From contig JAGHTH010000087.1 of assembly GCA_018065365.1 (NCBI GenBank), positions 1 through 11,336 on the forward strand: a stretch of 11,336 nt of DNA, in the 5' to 3' direction. The notes beneath the pieces are model-generated. The model worked only from the letters and a program-made list of their open reading frames with translations. It was not told where the DNA came from and did not search any database. The translations under genes were made by a program, and so were the position numbers. The stretch comes from Candidatus Coliplasma caballi (GTDB taxonomy: Bacteria > Bacillota > Clostridia > Oscillospirales > CAG-382). How positions within the stretch are numbered: position 1 is the first letter of the stretch; each line of letters starts with the position of its first letter. Below, one piece after another: positions 1 through 6,288 of this stretch.

Positions 1-1311
1 ACCGAGGACGACGCAGGGATACATGCAGGAGATCGTACCGACTGCAAGGCCCTGGGTAACGGTCACAGCGGGACCTTCCTTGGACGCTTCCGCGATTTCC
101 CGCGTGGGCTTGTAGTCCGCGCTGGTGTAGTATTCGGCAAGCTTACCGATAATAATACCGGAGAGGATACCGAGAGCCGCGCCGATCCACGGGGAAACCC
201 AGCTTGCCAGGAAGCCGATCTCGTCCTTGAGGTTCGGAACGTCTTTGAACAGCAGGTAAGCCGCAACCAGCGTGCCGAGGACGGTAATGCCCGCGGAAAT
301 GTAGGTTGCGCCGTTCAGTTCTTTGTGAGGGTTGTCGGACAGCTTCTTGCGGATGAACAGAGAAGCGATACCGAGGATACAGCCGATCAGACCGACACCG
401 GAAAGAGCGAGCGGGAAGAGCATCAATGCTTTGACGAGGTCGAGATTGTAAATGAGGTGGTTGCCTGCCAGCTCGATCGCCATGATAATGCCGGACATCA
501 TTGCGCCGACGTAGCTTTCGAGAAGGTCTGCGCCCAGACCTGCGACGTCGCCGACGTTATCGCCGACGTTGTCCGCGATGGTAGCGGGGTTACGGGGATC
601 GTCTTCGGGGAGGTGTGCCTCCGTCTTACCGACGAGGTCAGCACCCATATCTGCCGCCTTCGTGTAGATACCGCCGCCCATACGAGCGAACAGAGCCACG
701 ATGGAGCAGCCCAGAGAGTAGGAAGAAATGGTCATCGAGAACTTGTCGCCGAGAGCGGGGAAGTCCTTGATGAGCAGACCGAGAATGGAGGTCGTGGAGT
801 TGCCGAGGACCTGCTTGCTCGGATCGTAGAGCGTGGTCATCTGATTCATACCGACGCCGAAGATCAGGAAAACGAGGAAAATGCCGAGGAGAGCAAAGCC
901 GGAAACGCAGATGCCCACGACGGAGCCGCCCTTGAATGCGACCTTCAGGGTGTCGGAGAGAGATTTGGTGGTACGTGCTTTGTTGGTCACGCGGACGTTT
1001 GCGTAGGTCGCGATCTTCATGCCGATGAAGCCGGTAACTGCGGACATCACGGCACCGATCACGAACGCGATCGAAGCGGACCAGGAGATGAGCAGTGCAA
1101 TGACGATTGCAACGATGACTGCTGCGATCGCGATTACCTTGTACTCGTACTCGATGAAAGTGTTTGCGCCGAGGCGGATCTCACCTGCGATGGTCTTCAT
1201 GCGGTCGGTACCTTCTTCGAGCTTCTTCACGGAGAAGAAGTTGAAGCAGGCATACGCCAGACCGGCAAGAGACGCAAGAATGATGAGACCCAGAACAATG
1301 GTAGTGTTCAT
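1..1311 (-). CDS. hppA: Membrane-bound ion-translocating pyrophosphatase, N-terminal part (truncated by window edge)
   Basis: This integral membrane enzyme hydrolyses pyrophosphate to two phosphates and pumps H+ and/or Na+ out of the cytoplasm. The visible 437 residues start at the ATG at 1311, with AGAAAGGA nine bases upstream. Family signatures are clear: DMGADLVGKTE at residues 221-231 and EDDPRNPA at 236-243, followed by IADNVGDNVGD to 255. These are the Asp-rich Mg-PPi binding loops. Several long hydrophobic helices are visible, for example around residues 3-25, 58-78 and 80-100. The sixth-helix region reads GADLLESYVG (260-269). Its Glu265 sits where Na+-pumping relatives such as the Thermotoga maritima enzyme have their gate glutamate, whereas plant H+ pumps have it four residues later. 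Family members are about 650-750 residues, so roughly 250 or more C-terminal residues lie beyond base 1, including the position that sets K+ dependence. The family call is secure. The pumped ion is inferred. Confidence 0.96.
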   Translation of the reverse strand, partial: MNTTIVLGLIILASLAGLAYACFNFFSVKKLEEGTDRMKTIAGEIRLGANTFIEYEYKVIAIAAVIVAIVIALLISWSASIAFVIGAVMSAVTGFIGMKIATYANVRVTNKARTTKSLSDTLKVAFKGGSVVGICVSGFALLGIFLVFLIFGVGMNQMTTLYDPSKQVLGNSTTSILGLLIKDFPALGDKFSMTISSYSLGCSIVALFARMGGGIYTKAADMGADLVGKTEAHLPEDDPRNPATIADNVGDNVGDVAGLGADLLESYVGAMMSGIIMAIELAGNHLIYNLDLVKALMLFPLALSGVGLIGCILGIASLFIRKKLSDNPHKELNGATYISAGITVLGTLVAAYLLFKDVPNLKDEIGFLASWVSPWIGAALGILSGIIIGKLAEYYTSADYKPTREIAEASKEGPAVTVTQGLAVGTISCMYPCVVLG

Positions 1312-1431
1312 GCGATGGGTTCCTTTCTTTTTGCGGGGTTCTCCCGAGTTTTATTTTTTATTTTTTTATCAAAAAAATGAATCGTCGAAAAATGTCTTTT
1401 CTCAAAAAAGCCCACATTTCGCACGATGCAC

Positions 1432-1460
1432 ATTATATCAAAATCTTCCTATTAAGTCAA
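1432..1460 (-). promoter_or_regulatory. Sigma-A-type promoter for hppA
   Basis: Read on the minus strand, this is TTGACT (1460-1455), a 17-base spacer, then TATAAT (1437-1432). It is one mismatch from the housekeeping consensus. Transcription would begin near 1425, giving a leader of about 115 bases before the hppA ATG. Confidence 0.8.
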
Positions 1461-1530
1461 TATATAATACAACATTTTTTCATTGTTTTTTCATTTTTTC
1501 ACTTTTGCACAAAAACCTTCCGCAACCGCC

Positions 1531-1559
1531 TTGACAAATTGTCTTTTATATAGTAAAAT
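1531..1559 (+). promoter_or_regulatory. Sigma-A-type promoter for the GH20 gene
   Basis: TTGACA (1531-1536), 17-base spacer, TAAAAT (1554-1559). The expected start of transcription is near 1566, about 45 bases before the ATG at 1610. This also argues against the in-frame TTG at 1559, which lies inside the -10 box. Confidence 0.82.
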
Positions 1560-1609
1560 TGCCTTGTAAAAAACAAGATAAAGCATTTTGCTTTCAAAGG
1601 AGACCCAAT

Positions 1610-3373
1610 ATGTTGAATATGCTGATCCCCACTCCGAAAAAGATCGAAGTCGCTGCCGGAAAGACCAATCTTGCCGGCTTCCGCATCGCGCTCAGCGCGT
1701 CCTGCGACAGCCGTGTCTGCTACCTTGCGCGCAAGCTCGCTTCCGAACTTTCCGCCGAAACGCATACCGAGATCACGCTCACGAAAGTGCTCGGCGAACC
1801 CGCTTTGGACGGGTTTGTGAACGTCATCGCGGGGAACGGCTGCGGAGAGGGATATACGCTTTCCGCAAACGGAAAATCCGTCACGGTGCGCGGCGTTTCG
1901 CTCGCCGGCGCGTTCTACGGCATCCAGACGCTTCGCCAGCTCGCAAAAGACAGCCGCGGTTTGATCCCGAACGTAGAGATCGAAGACGCTCCCGATATGA
2001 GCTACCGCGGAATGTATCAGGACATTACGCGCGGACGCGTTCCGACCGTGGAATCCACCAAGGAATTCATCGATCTGCTCGCTTACTACAAGATCAACTC
2101 GCTTCAGTTCTATATCGAGCACACCTTCATGTTTGAGGAATACGTCGGCATCGCGCACAAGGAAAACTGCATCACGGCTTCCGAGATCATGGAGCTGGAC
2201 GATTACTGCTACGAGAACTTCATCGACTTCGTTCCGTCGCTCTCGACGTTCGGTCATCTGTATCGCCTGCTGGACGATCCGAAATGGCACGAATACTGCG
2301 AACTGGATAAGTACGAAAAGTTCAATAACCCGTGGCACAACGCGATGGCGCATCACACCATCGATCCTTCCAATCCCGGCTCGATCGAAATCATCAAGAG
2401 CATGATCAATCAGTACGCGCCGCTGTTCCGCAGCAAGTATTTCAACATCTGCTGCGACGAAACGTTCGATCTCGGACAGGGGAGAAACAAAGGCAAGGAC
2501 ACCGGAAAACTTTACCTTGAATTTACCGGAAAGATCATCGCACACGTGCAGTCGCTCGGCAAGACCGTCATGATGTGGGGCGATATCATTCTGCACCATC
2601 CGGAGATCATGGACAGTTTCTCCAAAGACGTCGTGATGCTCAACTGGAGCTACACCAACAACCCCGACGTTACCACCGCGACGAAATTCCGCGATTCCGG
2701 CTTCCGTCAGGTGCTTTGCCCCGGAACTTCCTGCTGGAATCAGATGGCGGAGCACGTCAATTTTGCGGAACAGAACATCATCAAGATGATCAAATCCGGA
2801 CACGACAACGGCGCGATGGGCGCACTGAATACCGCGTGGGGCGATTACGGCCATACCTGCCCGATCACTTCCACTATGTACGGTATCGTACTCGGTGCGG
2901 CGTTCTCCTGGAACAAGGATGAAAAAGTTGCCTGCAAAGAGTTTGACAACAAGATCGCCTGGATGATTTACGGCGACAAGACCGGCAAGTCCGTGCAGCT
3001 GCTCCGCCGCCTCGGCGATTCCGAGGGAATCGTAAGCTGGTCGATGCTTGTCAACCTGTACTTCAACTGCAAGACCTGGCAGGCGCCTAACCAGGATACC
3101 GCGCAGCTTGCGGAAGCGGCAAAGATCGCGCTTTCCGTCGCGGAAGACCTGCGCGCTCTGCCGGTGCAGAACAAGTACGTAACCGACCTGACGATCTCGG
3201 CGGAAGGACAGTACCTGATCGCGATGTCCGTCGCGCGTTATGCCGGCAGCCGCAAAAAAGTTCCCGCCGGCTTCACGGACGACTGGTGCAAGCGTTACGC
3301 GGAGTCCTGGCGCAGAGACAACAAGGAGTCCGAACTGTTCAAAGTTCTCGACGTGTTCCGCAACTGCAAATAA
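1610..3373 (+). CDS. Cytoplasmic GH20-type beta-N-acetylhexosaminidase
   Basis: This glycoside hydrolase of 587 residues probably removes terminal beta-linked N-acetylhexosamine (GlcNAc or GalNAc). The start is the ATG at 1610, preceded by AAAGGAG (1596-1602) with a 7-base gap. Residues 1 to about 125 resemble the alpha/beta GH20b N-terminal domain, ending in the typical GAFYGIQTLRQL stretch. Residues of about 130-470 form the TIM barrel. The family's catalytic Asp-Glu pair is visible as Asp283-Glu284 in the NICCDETFDLG segment. Aromatic-rich substrate-pocket segments follow: MMWGD (Trp323), CPGTSCWN (370-377) and NTAWGDYGH (407-415). The C-terminal 110 or so residues look helical. There is no signal peptide or membrane segment, so the enzyme should act in the cytoplasm on imported amino-sugar oligosaccharides. 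It appears to be a single-gene unit with its own promoter and terminator; no transporter or nag gene is adjacent. The GH20 call is strong. The exact substrate cannot be read from the sequence. Confidence 0.9.
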   Translation: MLNMLIPTPKKIEVAAGKTNLAGFRIALSASCDSRVCYLARKLASELSAETHTEITLTKVLGEPALDGFVNVIAGNGCGEGYTLSANGKSVTVRGVSLAGAFYGIQTLRQLAKDSRGLIPNVEIEDAPDMSYRGMYQDITRGRVPTVESTKEFIDLLAYYKINSLQFYIEHTFMFEEYVGIAHKENCITASEIMELDDYCYENFIDFVPSLSTFGHLYRLLDDPKWHEYCELDKYEKFNNPWHNAMAHHTIDPSNPGSIEIIKSMINQYAPLFRSKYFNICCDETFDLGQGRNKGKDTGKLYLEFTGKIIAHVQSLGKTVMMWGDIILHHPEIMDSFSKDVVMLNWSYTNNPDVTTATKFRDSGFRQVLCPGTSCWNQMAEHVNFAEQNIIKMIKSGHDNGAMGALNTAWGDYGHTCPITSTMYGIVLGAAFSWNKDEKVACKEFDNKIAWMIYGDKTGKSVQLLRRLGDSEGIVSWSMLVNLYFNCKTWQAPNQDTAQLAEAAKIALSVAEDLRALPVQNKYVTDLTISAEGQYLIAMSVARYAGSRKKVPAGFTDDWCKRYAESWRRDNKESELFKVLDVFRNCK

Positions 3374-3436
3374 GCGAAAGCGCGGCGGAACGGCCGTTTC
3401 CGAAAGACTCTTGCGCATATATAACTTAATAGGAAG

Positions 3437-3466
3437 AAAAACGCGGGTTACTTGCCCGCGTTTTTT
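3437..3466. terminator. Bidirectional intrinsic terminator between GH20 gene and dpaB
   Basis: ACGCGGG (3441-3447) pairs with CCCGCGT (3455-3461) across a 7-base loop. A run of A lies on the left and TTTTTT on the right, so it works as a stem plus U-tract in both directions. It ends the plus-strand GH20 gene and the minus-strand dpaA-dpaB operon. The dpaB stop codon (3450-3448) lies inside the loop, so one arm of the stem encodes the last residues of DpaB. Confidence 0.9.
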
Positions 3467-4029
3467 GTCCCCGTCAGAATCGGTTGTACTTGCTTCCCGG
3501 CGACCGCCGCTTCGATCGTTTCTTCCAGACGTTCGAAATCGCAGACGAGCGAGGACGGCTTTCCGACCGGATCGTCCTGCCCGAACGGAACGAGAAACAA
3601 ATGCTTCTTTTCGAGCGCGGCGGCAAAATTGAACAGGTTTGCCGAAAGCCCGTCGTTCGTCGCGACCGCAAGCACGACGGGAAGCCGGTTGCGCAGCTGC
3701 GCCTTGACCGTCATGGTTACGACGGTGTCCGTGATGCCGCAGGCGATCTTCGCGAGCGTGTTTCCGGTGCAGGGGCAGACCACCACGGCGTCAAACCGTC
3801 CGCGCGTGATGATTTCCTCTGCTTCCCGGATCGTGTAGAGCGGTGTTTTCCCGGTCAATTCGGTCAATCTCGAAATCAGATCACTCGCGGTCCCGAAACG
3901 CGTGTCCGTCGAGGCGGAAATTTCCGAAACGACGGGGAAGACCTCGTGCTTCCCACACAGTTTTTCAAGCTGCGCAAGCGATTTTTGATGCGTGCAAAAA
4001 GATCCGCATACGCAATAGGCGAGTTTCAT
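3448..4029 (-). CDS. dpaB: Dipicolinate synthase subunit B
   Basis: This flavoprotein-like subunit of 193 residues belongs to dipicolinate synthase (SpoVFB in Bacillus subtilis). With DpaA it converts the lysine-pathway intermediate from DapA into dipicolinic acid in the sporulating mother cell; the product is then loaded into the spore core with Ca2+. Recognisable segments shared with the B. subtilis protein are the TDTRFG stretch (41-46), the CPCTGNTLAKIA region (85-96) with its following TD, an RLPVVLAVATND segment (115-126), VPFGQDDP (147-154) and the closing QPIL (182-185). The length matches the roughly 200-residue family norm. The ATG overlaps the dpaA stop by four bases (ATGA, 4029-4026), which implies translational coupling. 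The gene ends inside its own terminator hairpin. I see no missing core motif. Confidence 0.95.
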   Translation of the reverse strand: MKLAYCVCGSFCTHQKSLAQLEKLCGKHEVFPVVSEISASTDTRFGTASDLISRLTELTGKTPLYTIREAEEIITRGRFDAVVVCPCTGNTLAKIACGITDTVVTMTVKAQLRNRLPVVLAVATNDGLSANLFNFAAALEKKHLFLVPFGQDDPVGKPSSLVCDFERLEETIEAAVAGKQVQPILTGTKNAGK

Positions 4030-4835
4030 AGGTTATCCTCCCTTCCGAGCGTGCGCTCAATGGCTTCCGCGAGGATCTGTCCGGCGCGCACCGGTGCGTA
4101 TTTTCCGGGAAGCCCTTTCGCGTTGCGTACGCGTTTCCCCGTAAGACTGTTCGCGAGGTCGATCACGGGAACAAAGTCGGGGATTCCGTCGAACGTTTCT
4201 TCCGGGAACAGCGCCGCCGGAACGGTGTTGAATACGAAGTCCGCTTCGCCAAAGAGGGAAGACGCGTCCGCGCAATCGACCGCCTCGCACCCGTCGAGTC
4301 GGATCAACGCCCTGTCTTTTTCCTTCCTCGCCGCCACGACGACGGAACAACCGAGCGAGCGCAGCTTGGAAGCGAGCCGCTTGCCGATCCTGCCGTACCC
4401 GAGTACGATTGCCGTCCCACCCGCAAAAGTCGTTTCGGATGCCTGCGCGGCGAGAACAAGCGCCGCTTCTGCCGTTACGTCGGCGTTCTGCAGGATCATC
4501 ACTTCATCGTAATAGTCCTTACGCCCGTCCGTTTCCGGCAGCATCCCGCCGAGAACGGCTGTCTTCTCACACCGCGCGAACAGATCGCGCAAAGGGATCG
4601 TCTGCTCCGAGAACGGCGCTTCCAACGTTTTCCCGTCCCGCGAATACGGGAGCGGAAGCACGACCGCGTCCGCTTCTCCGAACAGATCCGATGCCTGCGC
4701 AAAGGGAACGGAGTCCGTTTTCGCTTTTTCCAAGCCCGTAAAGGAAACGCGGTGGCCTTTCTTTTGGAATGCTTCGGCAGCGGCGATCATTCGTCCGTCG
4801 CCGCCCGCAAACAGAATTTTGGAAGATTGCTTCAT
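4026..4835 (-). CDS. dpaA: Dipicolinate synthase subunit A
   Basis: This is the NAD(P)-binding-fold subunit of dipicolinate synthase (SpoVFA), 269 residues against 297 in B. subtilis. It has an N-terminal glycine motif (FAGGDGRM, 9-16). A second, classical Rossmann motif, GYGRIG (146-151), is followed by the KRLASKLRSLG helix and an AARKEKD strand end. The C-terminal LPG (242-244) and PVRAGQILAEAI (248-259) match the end of the B. subtilis protein (LPGIVAPKTAGQILA). The start is the ATG at 4835, preceded by GAAGGG with a 6-base gap. It is the first gene of a two-gene operon with dpaB. Neighbouring lysine genes (asd, dapA, dapG), which follow in Bacillus, are absent here. Expression is expected under a mother-cell sigma factor, but I could not identify a convincing sporulation promoter upstream. 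Confidence 0.95.
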   Translation of the reverse strand: MKQSSKILFAGGDGRMIAAAEAFQKKGHRVSFTGLEKAKTDSVPFAQASDLFGEADAVVLPLPYSRDGKTLEAPFSEQTIPLRDLFARCEKTAVLGGMLPETDGRKDYYDEVMILQNADVTAEAALVLAAQASETTFAGGTAIVLGYGRIGKRLASKLRSLGCSVVVAARKEKDRALIRLDGCEAVDCADASSLFGEADFVFNTVPAALFPEETFDGIPDFVPVIDLANSLTGKRVRNAKGLPGKYAPVRAGQILAEAIERTLGREDNL

Positions 4836-4959
4836 GTTTTGCCCTTCTTTTCTTCGAGAAAAATCAACGATTTCTGTGAAAATGCCCTGAGACCATGTAT
4901 TTTTTGCACAAAAGAGAACACTCTTGTTCGGCTATTCTGCCGATTTTGAAGACATAATA

Positions 4960-4988
4960 TTGACAAAACCGTTTATTTCCGATATAAT
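4960..4988 (+). promoter_or_regulatory. Perfect consensus sigma-A promoter for the lipoprotein gene
   Basis: TTGACA (4960-4965), 17-base spacer, TATAAT (4983-4988), with no mismatch to the housekeeping consensus. Transcription should begin near 4995. The gene is therefore probably expressed in vegetative cells, unlike the divergent dpaA-dpaB operon. Confidence 0.88.
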
Positions 4989-5003
4989 GACACACGGATT
5001 AAA

Positions 5004-5026
5004 AGCCGAGAATTTGTCATTCGGCT
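5004..5026 (+). other. Leader hairpin upstream of the lipoprotein ribosome binding site
   Basis: AGCCGA (5004-5009) and TCGGCT (5021-5026) form a 6-bp stem with an 11-base loop. The stem begins about nine bases into the predicted transcript and ends seven bases before the GGAG at 5034-5037. It has no U-tract, so it is not a terminator. It could protect the 5' end or modulate translation; this role is inferred. Confidence 0.4.
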
Positions 5027-5033
5027 ACGATTT

Positions 5034-5037
5034 GGAG
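5034..5037 (+). promoter_or_regulatory. Ribosome binding site deciding the lipoprotein start
   Basis: GGAG lies 11 bases before the ATG at 5049. It lies only two bases before an in-frame GTG at 5040, too close for initiation. The ATG is therefore chosen. Confidence 0.6.
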
Positions 5038-5048
5038 TTGTGAACGAA

Positions 5049-6230
5049 ATGAACATAGAAACGAATTCTAAAAGGAGAGTGCTTGCGCTGGCGCTTGTTC
5101 TGTCAATGCTGGCCACGCTGCTGTGCGGCTGCGCTGCACAGACCGAAACGGACGATCTGTTTTTGGAAAACGCTCCGGCGGGACTTCCCGAAGCAAAACA
5201 GTGCGACGCACTCGAACTTCCTCTGTTTAACGTGATCGGCGGCACCGACGATCCCTTTGCGGAGATCCCGGATGACACCGAAAGCCCCGAACAGCGTTTG
5301 GACATTTCCGGAATGCTGGACGACACCGACACTCCCGATTACGTTTTGGATTACGATCCCGACGTCAAATTCGAAGTGAATGACGGCTATGAGGTAACCA
5401 TGCCCCGTGAACTGATGGGACTGAACGTTACCGTAACGTTTGCCGTTCTGGATACCGAATGCTACCCTGTCAAGAACGCGCTCGTCGAAATCGGCGAGTA
5501 TTCCGGCAGAACGAATGAAAACGGCGAAGTGAAGCTGGAAATGACGACCGGTATTTACGAAATGTATGTTTCCGCTACCGGCTATACGCCTTACAGCGAA
5601 GACGTCGCGATTACCCTCGGCAGCACTTACTTCAGCATTCAGGTTGCCAATTCCAACAAAATCCGCGTTCTGTTGGATTCCGCGGATCTGCATCCGTATG
5701 TGACGAACTATCCCGAACTTGAAAAATATCTGAACGATCTCTTTGCCGTACTGTTCCACGACGGAATGGATACCTACGACAAAGTGCTTGCCTGCTACGA
5801 CTACATCATTGACCACATGGATTATAAGCAGCCGAAGCACTGGATCTCCGGAAAAGAATACTGGCCCTGCGCACACCAGTCGTTCCTGGAGGGCATCGGC
5901 GTCTGCAACTGCTATTCCGCGATGTTTACCGTCATGATGCGTCATATCGGCTTGGATTGTTCGATCGTAACCGGTTATACCACCTCGATCAAGGGCGGTT
6001 ATACCACGCACGACTGGACGACCGTCTGCATCGGCGGCAAGTATTACGTGTTCGACTGCCAGGTTGAAGACGCGATCGCCGATCGTACCGCTTCCAAAGA
6101 GGTCAAATACGTTCGTTTCTGCCTTGCGGAGCCGCACGCAAAATATCAGTACCGCAGCAAGTCCCGCGAGTCCTGCATCAAAGATTTCGAGAAATATCTG
6201 CTCGCAAACGGACATTTTGTGGAAGACTGA
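5049..6230 (+). CDS. Transglutaminase-like domain lipoprotein
   Basis: This predicted surface lipoprotein has 393 residues. A basic start (KRR) is followed by a hydrophobic segment and the lipobox L25-C26-G27-C28, so Cys28 should be lipidated and the protein anchored outside the membrane. Residues of about 29-115 are an Asp/Glu/Pro-rich linker. Residues of about 122-197 look like a carboxypeptidase-regulatory or Ig-like beta-sandwich (VTFAVLDTECYPVKNALVEI, then a GRTNENGEV turn). The C-terminal part has transglutaminase-core features: Cys286 in GIGVCNCYSAMF, His321 in THDWTTV and Asp336 in YYVFDCQ, spaced as a Cys-His-Asp papain-like triad. Members of this superfamily act as peptidases, cross-linkers or inactive binding modules; the substrate cannot be read from the sequence. 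A second cysteine, Cys288, sits two residues after the presumed nucleophile, and an aromatic residue common after the family Asp is missing. The gene is monocistronic between its own promoter and terminator and divergent from dpaA. Confidence 0.85.
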   Translation: MNIETNSKRRVLALALVLSMLATLLCGCAAQTETDDLFLENAPAGLPEAKQCDALELPLFNVIGGTDDPFAEIPDDTESPEQRLDISGMLDDTDTPDYVLDYDPDVKFEVNDGYEVTMPRELMGLNVTVTFAVLDTECYPVKNALVEIGEYSGRTNENGEVKLEMTTGIYEMYVSATGYTPYSEDVAITLGSTYFSIQVANSNKIRVLLDSADLHPYVTNYPELEKYLNDLFAVLFHDGMDTYDKVLACYDYIIDHMDYKQPKHWISGKEYWPCAHQSFLEGIGVCNCYSAMFTVMMRHIGLDCSIVTGYTTSIKGGYTTHDWTTVCIGGKYYVFDCQVEDAIADRTASKEVKYVRFCLAEPHAKYQYRSKSRESCIKDFEKYLLANGHFVED

Positions 6231-6257
6231 TCCTCTGAATAGTTCATAGTAATGCCA

Positions 6258-6288
6258 AACCCCGTGTCGATCACGGGGTTTTCTTTAT
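6258..6288 (+). terminator. Intrinsic terminator of the lipoprotein gene
   Basis: AACCCCGTG (6258-6266) pairs perfectly with CACGGGGTT (6272-6280) across a 5-base loop, followed by a T-rich tail. It lies 27 bases after the stop codon. In the minus direction the stem is followed by TGGCATTAC, not a T-run, so it would end the opposing operon only weakly. Confidence 0.9.

Larger units (their letters stand above)
1312..1609. other. Divergent intergenic region, hppA / hexosaminidase
   Basis: This AT-rich stretch of 298 bases holds no convincing gene. It carries one promoter for each flanking gene, facing outwards and separated by about 70 bases. The hppA side leaves a leader of roughly 115 bases made largely of A and T runs (1345-1410). 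I see no stable hairpin, riboswitch or T-box in that leader. Confidence 0.8.

Noticed and set aside
325..1380. Open frame of 351 codons on the plus strand over hppA
   Set aside because: Its composition (rich in Asp, Glu, His, Cys) is the shadow of the hppA coding strand, which carries unmistakable pyrophosphatase motifs.
1559..1609. TTG start extending the GH20 protein by 17 residues
   Set aside because: The codon overlaps the -10 box of the predicted promoter, and the ATG at 1610 has a strong AAAGGAG at ideal distance.
1499..3418. Long open frame of 639 codons antisense to the GH20 gene
   Set aside because: It mirrors a well-supported GH20 gene, has no family-like motif and no convincing ribosome binding site. 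Similar long antisense frames opposite the lipoprotein, gltX and glnS arise from the same GC-rich codon bias.
4916..4929. LexA-like inverted repeat GAAC-6-GTTC between dpaA and the lipoprotein gene
   Set aside because: The Bacillota LexA box needs a four-base spacer. Here it is six, so I do not call an operator.
4836..4960. Possible sigma-E or sigma-K promoter for dpaA
   Set aside because: I found only partial matches, for example AATATT followed by CAGAATAG on the minus strand, with too few consensus positions to support a call.
5040..5048. GTG start for the lipoprotein at 5040
   Set aside because: It lies two bases from the GGAG, too close for initiation. The ATG at 5049 is better spaced and leaves the lipobox intact.
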